Shown: positions 37,070-46,847, numbered from the stretch's first letter. The stretch is 64,000 bases of DNA from Rhizobium leguminosarum bv. viciae USDA 2370 (GCF_002008365.1 NZ_MRDL01000036.1:299676-363675); one strand, 5' to 3'. Program-made: numbers and translations. The notes: generated by a model from the letters alone, not told the origin.

Positions 37070-38134
37070 ATGATGGAACTGGGGCTTTACACATTCGCCG
37101 ACGTCAATCCCAACCCTGCCGGCAGCAGAGGCGTCGAAGGGGCGGAGCGGCTGAAGAACCTGATCGAGGAGATCGAACTTGCCGACCAAGTGGGGCTCGA
37201 CGTCTTCGGGCTCGGCGAACATCATCGGCCGGACTATGCCGCATCCGCTCCCGCAGTCGTCTTGGCCGCGGCCGCCGTCAAGACCAGAAGTATCCGGCTG
37301 ACCAGTGCCGTCACCGTGCTCTCCTCCGACGATCCCGTGCGCGTCTTCCAGCAGTTCTCGACGCTTGATCTGCTTTCCAACGGCCGGGCCGAGATCATGG
37401 CGGGGCGCGGCTCCTTCATCGAGTCCTTCCCGCTATTCGGCTACAATCTCGAAGACTACGACCAGCTTTTCGAGGAGAAGCTCGATCTGCTGCTGGCGCT
37501 GCGCGACAACGAGGTTGTGGAATGGAAGGGTGAGCTTCGCGCGCCGATCAACGGGCGCGGCGTCTATCCGCGACCGCTGCAGGATCTGCTACCGCTCTGG
37601 GTTGCCGTCGGCGGCACGCCGCAGTCGGTGGCGCGCGCCGGCGCACTGGGCCTGCCGGTGGCGCTGGCGATCATCGGCGGCGAGCCGCGTCGTTTTGCGC
37701 CGCTCTTCGATCTTTACCGCGAGGCGGCGCGCCGGGCAGAGCAGGATCCAGCGAAGCTGAAGACCAGCATCAACGTCCATGGCTTCATCGCCGATACAAC
37801 GGAGGCGGCGGCCAATCAGTTCTACGGGCCTCAAGCCGAGGTGATGAACCGCATCGGCCGTGAGCGCGGTTGGGGACCGACGAACCGGGCGCATTTCGAC
37901 ATGTCGCGCGGGCCGAACGGCGCGCTCTTCGTCGGTGATCCCGAGGCGGTCGCCGAAAAGATCATCGCCCATCATGCACTCTTCAAGAACGACCGCTTCC
38001 TGCTGCAGATGGCGATCGGCCTGATGCCGCATGCCGAGATCATGCGCGGCATCGAGCTTTACGGCACGAAAGTCGCGCCGATCGTCAGAAAGGCATTGAC
38101 TGAAAGGGGCGAAGAGGCGAAAGCCACGGCCTGA
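37070..38134 (+). CDS. LLM-class flavin-dependent oxidoreductase
   Basis: About 354 residues of the bacterial luciferase-like monooxygenase family (TIM barrel, FMNH2-dependent): [14 protein letters not shown] at the start, [59 protein letters not shown] and [23 protein letters not shown]. These enzymes oxidise small organic molecules; the substrate cannot be read. Three ATGs lie at 37064, 37070 and 37073; the second is 6 nt after cagg and is taken here. The 240-bp region before it holds no gene or recognisable site. Repeat elements follow the stop. Confidence 0.88.
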   Translation: MMELGLYTFADVNPNPAGSRGVEGAERLKNLIEEIELADQVGLDVFGLGEHHRPDYAASAPAVVLAAAAVKTRSIRLTSAVTVLSSDDPVRVFQQFSTLDLLSNGRAEIMAGRGSFIESFPLFGYNLEDYDQLFEEKLDLLLALRDNEVVEWKGELRAPINGRGVYPRPLQDLLPLWVAVGGTPQSVARAGALGLPVALAIIGGEPRRFAPLFDLYREAARRAEQDPAKLKTSINVHGFIADTTEAAANQFYGPQAEVMNRIGRERGWGPTNRAHFDMSRGPNGALFVGDPEAVAEKIIAHHALFKNDRFLLQMAIGLMPHAEIMRGIELYGTKVAPIVRKALTERGEEAKATA

Positions 38135-38137
38135 CGA

Positions 38138-38240
38138 GCGCATAACGTCGAACATCGCAATCGATTTTCGAAAAAGGATTGTGCGCCACTTCAACGTGAT
38201 GAGCGTCCTTCGCGCGTCCTGTCGAACGCGCGGCGGTCTA
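38138..38240 (+). repeat. RIME-like A unit, copy 2
   Basis: Blocks gcgcataac, atcgcaatcgattttcg, ggattgtgcgc, acttcaacgtgatgagcgtc and aacgcgcggcggtctag align in order with the copy at 44464-44569. It joins directly to a B unit, so this locus has the full A+B mosaic. Confidence 0.6.
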
Positions 38241-38347
38241 GAACAGGATGATTTTAGACCGGGTCGGCCTAAAATTTGAATCCGGTTCTAAATTAGATAG
38301 TTAGAGCATCATGTTGTCCGAAAACCGCTCACACGTTTCGGCATCGA
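38239..38347 (+). repeat. RIME-like B unit, copy 2
   Basis: Near-identical reverse complement of 12895-13008: the shared blocks are ctagaacaggatgatttta, ggcctaaaat, ttctaaatta and agttagagcat. It ends 46 bp before the map start, so it may form part of that gene's leader. Confidence 0.65.
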
Positions 38348-38393
38348 GCTCTGAGGCGGCCGCGGCCGTCCTGCGCAAGGCCGGAACAGACGA

Positions 38394-39152
38394 ATGGTTA
38401 TCGCAAACGACGACGAACTGGTAAAGCTCAAGGAGATCGGGCGGATCTGCGCCAACGCCATCCAAGTGATGGCAGCGGCGATGGAGCCCGGCATGACGAC
38501 GCTGGAGCTCGACCAGATCGGCCGCAAGGTGCTCGAGGATTCGGGCGCGCGCTCGGCGCCAGAGTTCTGCTACCAGTTTCCCGGTGCCACCTGCATCAGT
38601 ATCAACGAGGAAATCGCCCACGGGATTCCCGGCCCGCGCGTCATCCGCGCCGGCGATCTCATCAATATCGACGTCTCGGCGGAAAAGGATGGCTTCTTTG
38701 CCGATACTGGCGCTTCCTTCGCGGTGCCGCCGATCAAGCCAAAGATCGAGCGGCTCTGCCGCGACGGCAAACGGGCACTCTGGGTCGGGCTCAACCAGGT
38801 CAAATCGGGCGAGCCACTGGCAAAGATCGGCACCGCCGTCGGCGCCTTTGCGCAGAAGAACCGCTATACGCTGGTCGCCAATCTGGCGAGCCACGGCGTC
38901 GGCCGCTCGCTGCACGAGGAGCCGGCCGAGCTCTCGACCTGGCCGGACCCTTCGGAAAAACGGATGATGACGGAAGGTCTCGTCTTCACCGTCGAACCTT
39001 TTCTCTCGCTCGGCGCAACATGGGCCGAAGGCGGCGACGATGCCTGGACGCTCTATGCCGATCCGAAGGCGCCGACCGTGCAATATGAGCATACGGTGGT
39101 CGCAACGCGCAACGGGCCGGTGGTTCTGACCTTGCCGGATGAGCGGGCGTAA
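38394..39152 (+). CDS. map: Type I methionine aminopeptidase (extra copy)
   Basis: 252 residues with all five metal ligands in the right order: Asp in INIDVSAEKDGFFADTGAS (two Asp), His in ASHGVGRSLHEEP, Glu in VFTVEPFLS and Glu in VQYEHTVVATRNG. It removes N-terminal Met from nascent proteins. Its isolated position, away from secY/infA, suggests an accessory paralogue and not the main Map; that is inference. The ATG is used by default; no strong ribosome site is visible. A repeat element lies just upstream. Confidence 0.88.
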   Translation: MVIANDDELVKLKEIGRICANAIQVMAAAMEPGMTTLELDQIGRKVLEDSGARSAPEFCYQFPGATCISINEEIAHGIPGPRVIRAGDLINIDVSAEKDGFFADTGASFAVPPIKPKIERLCRDGKRALWVGLNQVKSGEPLAKIGTAVGAFAQKNRYTLVANLASHGVGRSLHEEPAELSTWPDPSEKRMMTEGLVFTVEPFLSLGATWAEGGDDAWTLYADPKAPTVQYEHTVVATRNGPVVLTLPDERA

Positions 39153-39224
39153 GACCGGTACTGAACAATGAAGAAAGGCGGCGGGAGCTGACTCTGTCTC
39201 AAATCCCGCCGTACAGTCTTCGTC

Positions 39225-39800
39225 TCAGCTCCGCGTTTCCGGCCTGCCGCCTTGCAGGATTTCGGTGGCGGCGCGTTCGAGGATGCCGGCGATGCGGGCA
39301 GCTTCGGGTTTCGACCAGGGATAGCGCATGCGCATCGCCGAGCGCAGCAGCATACGGGCGGCGCGGATATCGCCGCCGTCCTGCATGAAGTCGCCGTCAT
39401 CACTGTCGTCGGCGCCGTGACGGTCTGTTTCGAAGACACGCTTCACGTGGGCCATCTTCTCGCCGATGCGTTCCAACTTGGCGAACGTATGCAGGATCAT
39501 GGCACGGTTTTCCTCGACGCGGCGGCGGCCGGCCTCGGTGATGCGATAGAGCTTCTTGGCGCCCTCAGCCTCCACCTCGGCAAGACTGGTTTCCTCGAGA
39601 TAAGTGAGGGCGGGATAGATGACGCCCGGACTCGGCACGTAGAAGCCGCCCGAGCGCTCTTCCAATATCTTTATCAATTCGTAGCCGTGGCGCGGCTGCT
39701 CAGCGAGCAGCGCCAGGATGACCAGTTGTAGATCGCCGGCCGCGAATTTGCGGCCCATGCGGAAATCTCCGCCGAACATGCCGCCTTTAAAACCTCTCAT
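39225..39800 (-). CDS. PadR-family transcriptional regulator
   Basis: 191 residues. The N-terminal winged helix of PadR type reads DLQLVILALLAEQPRHGYELIKILEERSGGFYVPSPGVIYPALTYLEE, followed by a coiled-coil dimerisation helix (MILHTFAKLERIGEKMAHV) and an extra C-terminal helical region. PadR proteins repress efflux or detoxification genes. It is divergent from an MFS transporter, and the shared region holds four CGTWA elements at about 12-bp spacing. The ATG at 39800 has aaggaag 4 nt upstream, better than the ATG at 39815. Confidence 0.88.
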   Translation of the reverse strand: MRGFKGGMFGGDFRMGRKFAAGDLQLVILALLAEQPRHGYELIKILEERSGGFYVPSPGVIYPALTYLEETSLAEVEAEGAKKLYRITEAGRRRVEENRAMILHTFAKLERIGEKMAHVKRVFETDRHGADDSDDGDFMQDGGDIRAARMLLRSAMRMRYPWSKPEAARIAGILERAATEILQGGRPETRS

Positions 39801-39815
39801 GATTCTTCCTTTCAT

Positions 39816-39858
39816 CGTTAGAAGTATCGTTAGCTATGTCGTAAAATATATATCGTAA
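39816..39858. promoter_or_regulatory. Phased CGTTA/CGTAA repeats, candidate PadR operator
   Basis: cgtta at 39816 and 39828, cgtaa at 39840 and 39854; spacings 12, 12 and 14 bp. The last is inside atatc-gtaa-gatat, a short dyad. They lie directly before the PadR start and in its shared promoter region with the MFS gene, as expected for autoregulation. Confidence 0.45.
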
Positions 39859-39936
39859 GATATTCGCTTTCAAGCGCGACCGAAAATTTTTGACGTTTCT
39901 GGAAATTGATAGATCGATCAGAATTACTTGATTGTG

Positions 39937-41151
39937 ATGCCGGTGCTGCGGCGTGATAAACGCGGCATGCTCGAGCGCATCCGTCACTCCCCACCGAACC
40001 TTGTTTCCACTGCCGCTGCCGGCGCCGTTGCCATGGCCGCCGCCATGGGCTTCGGGCGCTTCTCCTACACGCCGATCCTGCCCGGGATGATCAGCGGCGT
40101 TCCGCTTTCGGCAGCGGATGCAGGCTTCATCGCGTCGGCCAATTTCGTCGGCTATCTCGTCGGCGCCGTGCTTGCAGCCTATGGCTGGGCGGCGGGGCGG
40201 GAGCGGCTGGTGGCGCTGTTGTCGCTGCTGGCAACCGCGATCCTGCTTGCCGCCATGGCCGCCACCGATTCCGTCGCCGTCTTTGCCATCATTCGTTTCT
40301 TGGCCGGCGTCGCCAGCGCCTTTGCGATGGTCTTCACCTCGTCGATCGTGCTCAGCCACGGGGCTGCCGCTGGCAACGATCATGTGCAAGCAGCGCATTT
40401 CGGCGGGCCGGGTGCGGGTATCGCGCTGTCTTCGGTCATGGTGCTGCTGATCGGCCTCGGCTTTCACGATGAACCGGGCGGCTGGCGGGCCGATTGGATC
40501 GGCGGGGCGCTCTATTGCGCAGCAAGCCTTGTCGTCGTCTTCCTGCTATTGCCGTCGGCGCCGGCGCAATCGGCGCAGGTGGGCAAGGAGTCGGCGCTCA
40601 CCTGGAACCGGCCAATGGTGCTTCTGACGCTGTCCTACGGCCTGTTCGGCTTCGGCTACGTCATCACCGCGACCTTCCTCGTTACCATCGCGCGCCTTTC
40701 TGCAACCGGACCCTTCGTCGAATTCCTCTGCTGGTTCATCGCCGGCCTGACGGCGGCGGTGGCGCTGTTTGCCTGGAAGCCGCTGGTCAAGCCGCTCGGG
40801 CTTGGCGGGGTCTATGTCGCAGCGCTTCTGATCGAGGCCGCCGGTGTGCTTGCGACCGTAGCGCTGCCGCCTTCCGTCGCACCGCTGATCGGCGGGGCGC
40901 TGTTCGGGGCGACGTTCCTGGCAATCACTGCTTATGGGCTGCAGATCGGCCGCAAGCTTTCGCCTGACAGTCCGCGGCGGATCCTGGCGATGATGACGGC
41001 CGCCTTCGGCCTCGGCCAGATCGTCGGACCTGTTGTTGCCGGCTGGATCGCCCAGCGCAGCGGCAGTTTTACCGTCCCGACGGTGATCGCCGCGATCGCG
41101 CTCGTCGCCTGCGCGGCGCTGGTGATGCCGGTGATCAAGAAAATCTCTTAA
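39937..41151 (+). CDS. YbfB/YjiJ-family MFS transporter
   Basis: About 404 residues and 12 helices. The FGRFSYTPILPGM segment near residue 42 and the loop GAVLAAYGWAAGRERLVAL mark the YbfB/YjiJ group (also called MFS_4), and GLQIGRKLSPDSPRRILAMMTAAFGLGQIVGP is in the C-terminal half. The substrate is unknown. It is divergent from a PadR regulator, which suggests a regulated exporter. Start choice is uncertain: ATG 39937 is used; ATG 39967 (MLERIRHSPPN) is equally plausible and neither has a good ribosome site. Confidence 0.82.
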   Translation: MPVLRRDKRGMLERIRHSPPNLVSTAAAGAVAMAAAMGFGRFSYTPILPGMISGVPLSAADAGFIASANFVGYLVGAVLAAYGWAAGRERLVALLSLLATAILLAAMAATDSVAVFAIIRFLAGVASAFAMVFTSSIVLSHGAAAGNDHVQAAHFGGPGAGIALSSVMVLLIGLGFHDEPGGWRADWIGGALYCAASLVVVFLLLPSAPAQSAQVGKESALTWNRPMVLLTLSYGLFGFGYVITATFLVTIARLSATGPFVEFLCWFIAGLTAAVALFAWKPLVKPLGLGGVYVAALLIEAAGVLATVALPPSVAPLIGGALFGATFLAITAYGLQIGRKLSPDSPRRILAMMTAAFGLGQIVGPVVAGWIAQRSGSFTVPTVIAAIALVACAALVMPVIKKIS

Positions 41152-41276
41152 CCGGTTACATCTCCGTAACAATCGGCCGAACCCATTGCTGCTTCCTTCG
41201 AACTGCCTTAGTTTCCGGCACAATCAGTGTTCGACGACACTCCCGAGACTCACAGTTCAGGAAAGCAAAGCCTCCC

Positions 41277-42542
41277 GTGTTTCATTCCTTTTTTCCGCAG
41301 CCAAAGGCGTTCTTTAGTTCGCTCGTCGTTTGGACCCTGATTTCCATTGCCGGCTGGTATCTCTTCGCCGCGAGCCTCGGTGTATCGCTCGGTTATGCGC
41401 CGGTTGCCGAAGAGCAGCAGCCGATCGACCTTTCGTTCTTCCTGCTGCCCGAAAATGTCTGGTTCTACAGCTATTTCTTTCTGTCGGCAGTGATCTTCTG
41501 CGGTGCATGGCATCTGAAGGCGCTGAACCACCCCTGGAAGATTTGGTCGATCTGGGGTTCGGCACTGATCATCTTCGTGACCTACTTTGGCGTCCAGATC
41601 AGCGTTGTGATCAATAACTGGCGCCGGCCGTTTGGTGACCTTCTGCAGAACGCATTGTCGAAGCAGCCAGGCATTTCCGTCGATAATTTCTACAGCCTGA
41701 TGTGGGTCTTCTGCCAGATCGCATTCCTCAGCATGTTCGTATCGATCATGACCGACTTTTTCACCAGCCATTACATCTTCCGCTGGCGAACGGCGATGAA
41801 CAATTTCTACATGTCGAAGTGGGAAAAGCTTCGTCACATCGAAGGCGCCTCCCAGCGCGTTCAGGAAGATACGATGCGCTTTTCGAGCACGCTCGAAGGT
41901 CTTGGCATCAGCCTCATCAACTCGGTGATGACGCTCGTGGTATTCCTTCCGATCCTTCTGGCCCTGTCGCATTACGTGACCGAGCTGCCGTTCATCGGGC
42001 CAGTGGCGAATTCGCTCTTTTGGCTGGCGCTGTTCTGGTCGGCTTTCGGCACGCTTCTGTTGGCGGTCGCCGGCGTCAAGCTGCCGGGGCTGAATTTCCG
42101 CAACCAGCGCGTCGAAGCGGCGTATCGCAAGGAGCTCGTCTATGGTGAAGACCATGCGGAACGGGCTGAGCCGCTGACCGTCAGGGAGCTCTTCGGCAAC
42201 GTTCGCCGGAACTATTATCGCATGTATTTCCACTACATGTATTTCAATGTCGCCCGTTATTTCTACATCCAGGCCGACGCGCTCTTCGTGGTCTTCATGC
42301 TGGTGCCGACGATCGTGGCGGGCACCATCACTTACGGTATCTTCCAGCAGATCTCGACCGCCTTCGGACAGGTCAGCAACTCGTTTCAGTATCTCGTCAA
42401 CTCCTGGACAACGATCATTGAACTGCTCTCGATCCACAAACGCCTCAAGGCCTTCGAGGCTGCGATCGACGACGAACCGCTGCCTGAAATCGACCAGCGC
42501 TACCTGGAGCGTGAGACGGGGGTCGTGCACGCCGACGGCTGA
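41277..42542 (+). CDS. bacA: Peptide transporter BacA (SbmA/BacA family)
   Basis: 421-residue inner-membrane protein of the SbmA/BacA family, with eight helices and no nucleotide-binding domain. Diagnostic segments are HSFFPQPKAFFSSLVVWTL, VQISVVINNWRRPFGDLLQNAL, FRWRTAMNNFYMSKWEKLRHIEGASQRVQEDTMRF and YFYIQADALFVVFMLVPTIVAG. BacA imports antimicrobial and nodule-specific cysteine-rich peptides using the proton gradient and is needed for bacteroid survival in legumes whose plants make those peptides. The start is GTG, with agga 13-15 nt upstream, weak. A repeat-containing region follows the stop. Confidence 0.94.
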   Translation: MFHSFFPQPKAFFSSLVVWTLISIAGWYLFAASLGVSLGYAPVAEEQQPIDLSFFLLPENVWFYSYFFLSAVIFCGAWHLKALNHPWKIWSIWGSALIIFVTYFGVQISVVINNWRRPFGDLLQNALSKQPGISVDNFYSLMWVFCQIAFLSMFVSIMTDFFTSHYIFRWRTAMNNFYMSKWEKLRHIEGASQRVQEDTMRFSSTLEGLGISLINSVMTLVVFLPILLALSHYVTELPFIGPVANSLFWLALFWSAFGTLLLAVAGVKLPGLNFRNQRVEAAYRKELVYGEDHAERAEPLTVRELFGNVRRNYYRMYFHYMYFNVARYFYIQADALFVVFMLVPTIVAGTITYGIFQQISTAFGQVSNSFQYLVNSWTTIIELLSIHKRLKAFEAAIDDEPLPEIDQRYLERETGVVHADG

Positions 42543-42572
42543 TGGGCAGGGAATCTTTGCGAGCATCGGAAG

Positions 42573-42700
42573 ATTGGCGTTTGGGGCGCCTCCTCCTCGC
42601 TGGGTAGGAGGGGCAATCGCAGCGTCGCTACGAATCTCTTCTCCACCGCGGGGAGAAGATGCCGGTAGGCAGATGAGGGGGCGGCCCGGCACATCTTCTC
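42573..42700. repeat. Intergenic hairpin repeat after bacA
   Basis: Two adjacent inverted repeats: cctcct...aggagg near 42585-42610, and tcttctcc / ggagaaga at 42637-42659, followed by gatgccggtaggcagatgag. The sequence type is common between rhizobial genes. It sits between bacA and the convergent deacetylase gene and may end both transcripts. Confidence 0.5.
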
Positions 42701-42752
42701 GTTCAAGGGAACTTAGAGACACCCTGCAGGCTCGACCGCGCCATAGCCGCCA

Positions 42753-43739
42753 TCAAAGACCTGACGTCTGCAATCTGCCGCGGGCCTCGATCATCGGGAT
42801 CGCCTCCGAATAGCTGACGCAGGCGACGTCGGCGCGGTGGCAGACGTCGCTGACCAGGCGGTCGAGCGCCCGCCAATAGGCGCCGCCGTTCATTTCGACG
42901 AAGTGGAAGCCGAGCTGTAGCGGGACGCGGGCGCCGGCATACTGTTTGTCGAAAGCTTCCTTGAAGGCGGCATAGGCGCGATCCTCGAATTCCGCGGAAT
43001 CGGCCGTATCCTCCTCACCCTTGGAATGGCGGACGAAGAGATTGTAGTCCATGCCGATGATCGGCTTCTCGTTCGGGCCTTCGGGGATCAGCGGCAGGCC
43101 GAAGCGGATGATGCCGTCTTCCTCGACAGGCATGGCAGGCCCTTTGGTGACCAGGCTCGCATCATAAGTGAAGCCCGCCCTCTTTTCGGCGGCGATCATG
43201 TCAGCGCCCGCGGTTGCCGAGAGATAGGGGGCGCGAAAGCCCTTGACGCTGTGATCGACCAGATCCTGCCAGCCGGCCGGCTCCTGCAGGCCGACGCTCT
43301 TCCAAGCGTTTTTCAACGTCGCATGAAAGGTTGCGTATTCGGCCGACCAGTCGGCCTCGCTCCAGAGGCGGCCGTCGAAATGGCCACAGGCATGGCTCGA
43401 TATGTCGTGTCCTTCGAGGTGGGCGTGCCAGATATTGCCGAGGCGCTCGCGGATCTCGTCGTCGCTCTGGGCGAAGCCGACATTCGATTTTCCGCGTTTC
43501 TGGTGCGGCGCCTGATAGGCCTTCTTCGCCGCCTCATTCATCAGGAAGGTGCAGGAGAGAAAATAGGTGAAGTGGGCGCCGTTTTTCGCCGCCATCTCGC
43601 GGCTCTTCAGCCAGAGCGCGTTGTCGTGGGCGCCGTCGAAGGAAATGATGACGAGCTGTTTCGGCCGGTCGGCCGCCTCGGCGATTGCCGGGAGCAGGAA
43701 CGAGGCAGCCAGACAGGTGGAGAGGAGAAGACGGGACAT
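42753..43739 (-). CDS. Exported polysaccharide-deacetylase-family protein
   Basis: 328 residues. A Sec signal peptide (MSRLLLSTCLAASFLLPAIAEA, cut near residue 22) precedes QLVIISFDGAHDNALWLKSREM, the NodB-type first motif with Asp. HDISSHACGHFDG gives the metal His-x3-His region, and a late KGFRAPYLSATAG and LGFHFVEMNGG complete the CE4 layout. It therefore probably removes acyl groups from an envelope or exopolysaccharide in the periplasm. Convergent with bacA, no operon partner. ATG at 43739 begins the signal peptide; an upstream ATG would add 26 charged residues. Confidence 0.82.
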   Translation of the reverse strand: MSRLLLSTCLAASFLLPAIAEAADRPKQLVIISFDGAHDNALWLKSREMAAKNGAHFTYFLSCTFLMNEAAKKAYQAPHQKRGKSNVGFAQSDDEIRERLGNIWHAHLEGHDISSHACGHFDGRLWSEADWSAEYATFHATLKNAWKSVGLQEPAGWQDLVDHSVKGFRAPYLSATAGADMIAAEKRAGFTYDASLVTKGPAMPVEEDGIIRFGLPLIPEGPNEKPIIGMDYNLFVRHSKGEEDTADSAEFEDRAYAAFKEAFDKQYAGARVPLQLGFHFVEMNGGAYWRALDRLVSDVCHRADVACVSYSEAIPMIEARGRLQTSGL

Positions 43740-43875
43740 GGACACCGCGACAATTTGTTCGCGGTTTCCCTCCGACAGAATTGCGGCGAAGCTGCGGTCG
43801 CGCTGGCATTTCTTCACGCCAGCCGTTAGAGCCTTTCCTGGTCAGATGTGACAAACGGTACGGAAGGGATCCGCA

Positions 43876-44460
43876 ATGACATTGCTTATCGTCGGCATCA
43901 TACTTTTCCTCGGGGTGCATCTGGTGCGGGTGGTGTCGCCGGACTTTCGCCGTTCGATGATCGCAAGCCTCGGCGAGAAAGGCTGGCGAGTAGCCTATTC
44001 GATCGCCAGCATCGCCACGCTGATACTTTTGATCTACGGCTTCGGGCAGGCGCGTGATGTGACCGGCATGCTTTACAATCCGCCAGTCTGGATGGCGCAT
44101 ATAACAATCACGCTGATGCTGATCGCGATGATCTGTCTCGTCGCCTCGCTGCTGCCGGCGGGGCATATCGCGACCAAGACCAAACATCCGATGGTGCTGT
44201 CGGTGAAGATCTGGGCGCTGGCGCACCTGCTCGCCAATGGCGAGACGTCGTCGGTCCTGCTGTTTGCCGCCTTTCTCGCCTGGGGCGTCATCCTGCGCAT
44301 TTCCTTGAAACGGCGGCAGCGGGCGGGTGAGATCACACTCCGGCCGTTCGTCTCGGCCAAATACGACCTCTATGCCGTCGTCATCGGCATCGTCGTCTGG
44401 GCGCTGATCATCTGGAAGCTGCACGAATGGTTGATCGGGGTTTCGCCGCTCGTCATGTGA
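43876..44460 (+). CDS. NnrU-family membrane protein
   Basis: 194 residues with five or six helices and the NnrU pattern: GIILFLGVHLVRVVSPDFRR at the start, MVLSVKIWALAHLLANGETSSVLLF (conserved His, Asn, Asp/Glu) in the middle and a C-terminal helix pair. NnrU-like proteins are linked to nitrogen-oxide metabolism in denitrifiers and to isoprenoid/haem-type isomerisation in plants (Z-ISO), but no nir/nor gene is near here, so the role is open. It is followed by an A-unit repeat. Confidence 0.8.
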   Translation: MTLLIVGIILFLGVHLVRVVSPDFRRSMIASLGEKGWRVAYSIASIATLILLIYGFGQARDVTGMLYNPPVWMAHITITLMLIAMICLVASLLPAGHIATKTKHPMVLSVKIWALAHLLANGETSSVLLFAAFLAWGVILRISLKRRQRAGEITLRPFVSAKYDLYAVVIGIVVWALIIWKLHEWLIGVSPLVM

Positions 44461-44463
44461 CCG

Positions 44464-44569
44464 GCGCATAACCCCGAAATTCGATTCCGATTTTCGGGAA
44501 GGATTATGCGCGGATTCAAAGTGTTAGAGCGTCCTTAGCGCGTCCTGTTGGACGCGCGGCGCTCTAATC
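44464..44569 (+). repeat. RIME-like A unit, copy 3 (best conserved)
   Basis: gcgcataac, cccgaaattcga / tccgattttcggg, ggattatgcgc, gattcaaagtgttagagcg, then gcgcgtcc-tgtt-ggacgcgc, a perfect 8-bp stem. The order matches copies at 2523, 38138 and, inverted, 52672. Confidence 0.7.
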
Positions 44570-44666
44570 TTTCACATCCCCCTTACAACGGCTGCAAAAT
44601 GGGGTAGAAGGCCCGATAATATGCGTTTTGCATTGTGTATGGGTATTTCCGCGGCCGGAGACGAGA

Positions 44667-45350
44667 ATGGCATTCAACGACGACAGCTTCATCCGTGAAG
44701 TCAATGAGGAATTGCGATCCGACCAGATGAAGGGCGTCTGGCGCCGGTTCGGCCGCTATATCATCGTCGTCGCCATTCTGATCGTCGTCGGCACAGCCGG
44801 CAAGGTTCTCTACGAGTATTGGGACGACAACCGTTCCTCCGGCGCCGGCGACCAGTTCCTGGCGGCGATGAAGCTTGCCGACGAAAACAAGAACGACGAG
44901 GCGCTGGCCGCGCTCGACAAGCTCGAGAAGGAAGGCCATGGCGCCTATCCGGTGCTGGCGCGGATGCGGGCCGCGACCGTCCAGGTGCAGAAGGGTGATA
45001 CCGCCGCGGCAATCGCCGCCTTCAACGAGATCGGCAAGGACAATGCCGTTCCGGCCGCCGTGCGCGATGCCGCCAAGATGCGTGCCGGTTGGCTGCTCAT
45101 CGAGAACGGCGCTTACGAACAGGTTTCGGCCGCGATCGAGGAAATGGCCGTTCCCGGAAACGCCTTCCGTCATTCGGCGCGCGAGGCACTCGGCCTTGCC
45201 GCTTACAAAGCCGGCAACATGGCGCAGGCGCGGCAGTGGTTCCAGTCGATTGTCGATGATACCGACAGCCCACGCAATGTTGCCAATCGCGCCCATATGA
45301 TGCTTGATCTGATTACCGCATCCGGCAAGGCGCCCGCCGCTCAGGGCTGA
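44667..45350 (+). CDS. Membrane-anchored TPR-like protein (YfgM-like)
   Basis: 227 residues. A short cytosolic N-terminus, one membrane helix (YIIVVAILIVVGTAGKVLYEY, about residues 30-50) and a periplasmic TPR_21-type helical repeat region (residues 60-220) with GAYPVLARMRAATVQVQKGDTAAAIAAF. In E. coli YfgM stands just before bamB and der and interacts with the SecYEG translocon and periplasmic chaperones. Here it is 18 bp before der. The ATG at 44667 has ggag 7 nt upstream. Confidence 0.82.
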   Translation: MAFNDDSFIREVNEELRSDQMKGVWRRFGRYIIVVAILIVVGTAGKVLYEYWDDNRSSGAGDQFLAAMKLADENKNDEALAALDKLEKEGHGAYPVLARMRAATVQVQKGDTAAAIAAFNEIGKDNAVPAAVRDAAKMRAGWLLIENGAYEQVSAAIEEMAVPGNAFRHSAREALGLAAYKAGNMAQARQWFQSIVDDTDSPRNVANRAHMMLDLITASGKAPAAQG

Positions 45351-45368
45351 TCGCGTTAAGGACAAGAT

Positions 45369-46793
45369 ATGAGTTTCACGGTCGCCATCGTCGGTCGTCC
45401 GAATGTCGGCAAGTCGACACTTTTCAACCGGCTGGTAGGCAAGAAGCTGGCGCTTGTCGACGACACGCCGGGTGTTACCCGCGACCGCCGGCCGGGCGAT
45501 GCGCGGCTAATGGGCCTGACTTTCACGATCATCGATACGGCTGGTCTGGAAGAGGCCGACGCAGAAAGCCTGCAAGGCCGGATGCGGGCGCAGACGGAAG
45601 CGGCGATCGACGAGGCGGATCTTTCGCTTTTCGTCGTCGACGCCAAGAGCGGATTGACGCCCGTCGATACCGACCTTGCCGAAATGTTGCGCCGGCGCGG
45701 CAAGCCGGTGGTGCTTGTCGCCAACAAATCCGAAGCGCGGGGCTCCGACAGCGGCTTCTATGACGCCTACACGCTCGGGCTCGGCGAGCCGACGCCGATT
45801 TCGGCCGAGCATGGGCAGGGTATGCTCGACTTGCGCGATGCGATCGTTGCGGCAATCGGCGAGGACAGAGCCTATCCCGCCAAGGAGGATGTCGCCGTTA
45901 CAGATGTCGACATTCCACAGACGGAAGGCGAGGACAGCGACGCGGACGAAGAGCCGGCCTATGACGAGACGAAGCCGCTCAGGGTGGCGATCGTTGGTCG
46001 GCCGAATGCCGGAAAATCGACGCTGATCAACCGTTTCCTCGGCGAGGACCGGCTTTTGACCGGGCCGGAGGCGGGCATCACCCGCGACTCCATCTCGGTC
46101 GAATGGGACTGGCGCGGCCGCACTATCAAGATGTTCGATACGGCAGGCATGCGCCGCAAGGCGCGGGTGATCGAGAAGCTGGAGAAGCTTTCGGTTGCCG
46201 ATGCGCTGCGCGCCATCCGCTTCGCGGAAACCGTCGTCATCGTCTTCGATGCAACGATCCCTTTCGAAAAGCAGGACCTGCAGATCGTCGACCTGGTGCT
46301 GCGCGAGGGCCGTGCCGCCGTGCTCGCCTTCAACAAGTGGGACATGATCGAAGACCGGCAGGCGGTGCTTGCGGATCTGCGCGAAAAGACCGACCGCCTG
46401 CTGCCACAGGCGCGCGGCATCCGCGCCGTGCCGATCTCCGGCCAGACCGGCTGGGGACTGGACAAGCTGATGCAGTCGATCATCGACACGGACAGGGTCT
46501 GGAACAAACGCATCTCGACGGCGCGTCTCAACCGCTGGCTGGAGACGCAGCAGATTCAGCATCCGCCTCCGGCCGTTTCCGGCCGCCGCATCAAGCTGAA
46601 ATATATGACGCAGGTCAAGGCCCGCCCGCCGGCCTTCATGATCTCCTGCACCCGCTCGGATGCGCTACCGGAATCCTATACACGCTATCTAATCAACGGG
46701 TTGCGCGCCGATTTCGACATGCCGAGCGTGCCGATCCGCATCCATTTCCGCTCGCCTGATAATCCGTTCGAAGGCAAGAAGAGGCGGACGTAG
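45369..46793 (+). CDS. der: GTPase Der (EngA)
   Basis: 474-residue ribosome-assembly GTPase with tandem G domains, first G1 GRPNVGKST (residues 8-16) with DTAG and NKSE, second G1 GRPNAGKST (about 210) with DTAGMRRK and NKWD. An acidic linker ([15 protein letters not shown]) separates them, and a C-terminal KH-like domain ends KGKKRR-like GKKRRT. It is essential in most bacteria for 50S maturation. Co-transcribed with the YfgM-like gene; a hairpin lies 55 nt beyond the stop. Confidence 0.96.
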   Translation: MSFTVAIVGRPNVGKSTLFNRLVGKKLALVDDTPGVTRDRRPGDARLMGLTFTIIDTAGLEEADAESLQGRMRAQTEAAIDEADLSLFVVDAKSGLTPVDTDLAEMLRRRGKPVVLVANKSEARGSDSGFYDAYTLGLGEPTPISAEHGQGMLDLRDAIVAAIGEDRAYPAKEDVAVTDVDIPQTEGEDSDADEEPAYDETKPLRVAIVGRPNAGKSTLINRFLGEDRLLTGPEAGITRDSISVEWDWRGRTIKMFDTAGMRRKARVIEKLEKLSVADALRAIRFAETVVIVFDATIPFEKQDLQIVDLVLREGRAAVLAFNKWDMIEDRQAVLADLREKTDRLLPQARGIRAVPISGQTGWGLDKLMQSIIDTDRVWNKRISTARLNRWLETQQIQHPPPAVSGRRIKLKYMTQVKARPPAFMISCTRSDALPESYTRYLINGLRADFDMPSVPIRIHFRSPDNPFEGKKRRT

Positions 46794-46847
46794 GCGGGGA
46801 GCTTGCACTGATTGGTGGGGCATTGCGCACGTGTCGTGGAGCATCCC

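Noticed and set aside
42573..42700. Possible small RNA after bacA
   Set aside because: The two hairpins match the style of common rhizobial intergenic repeats and no promoter was seen.
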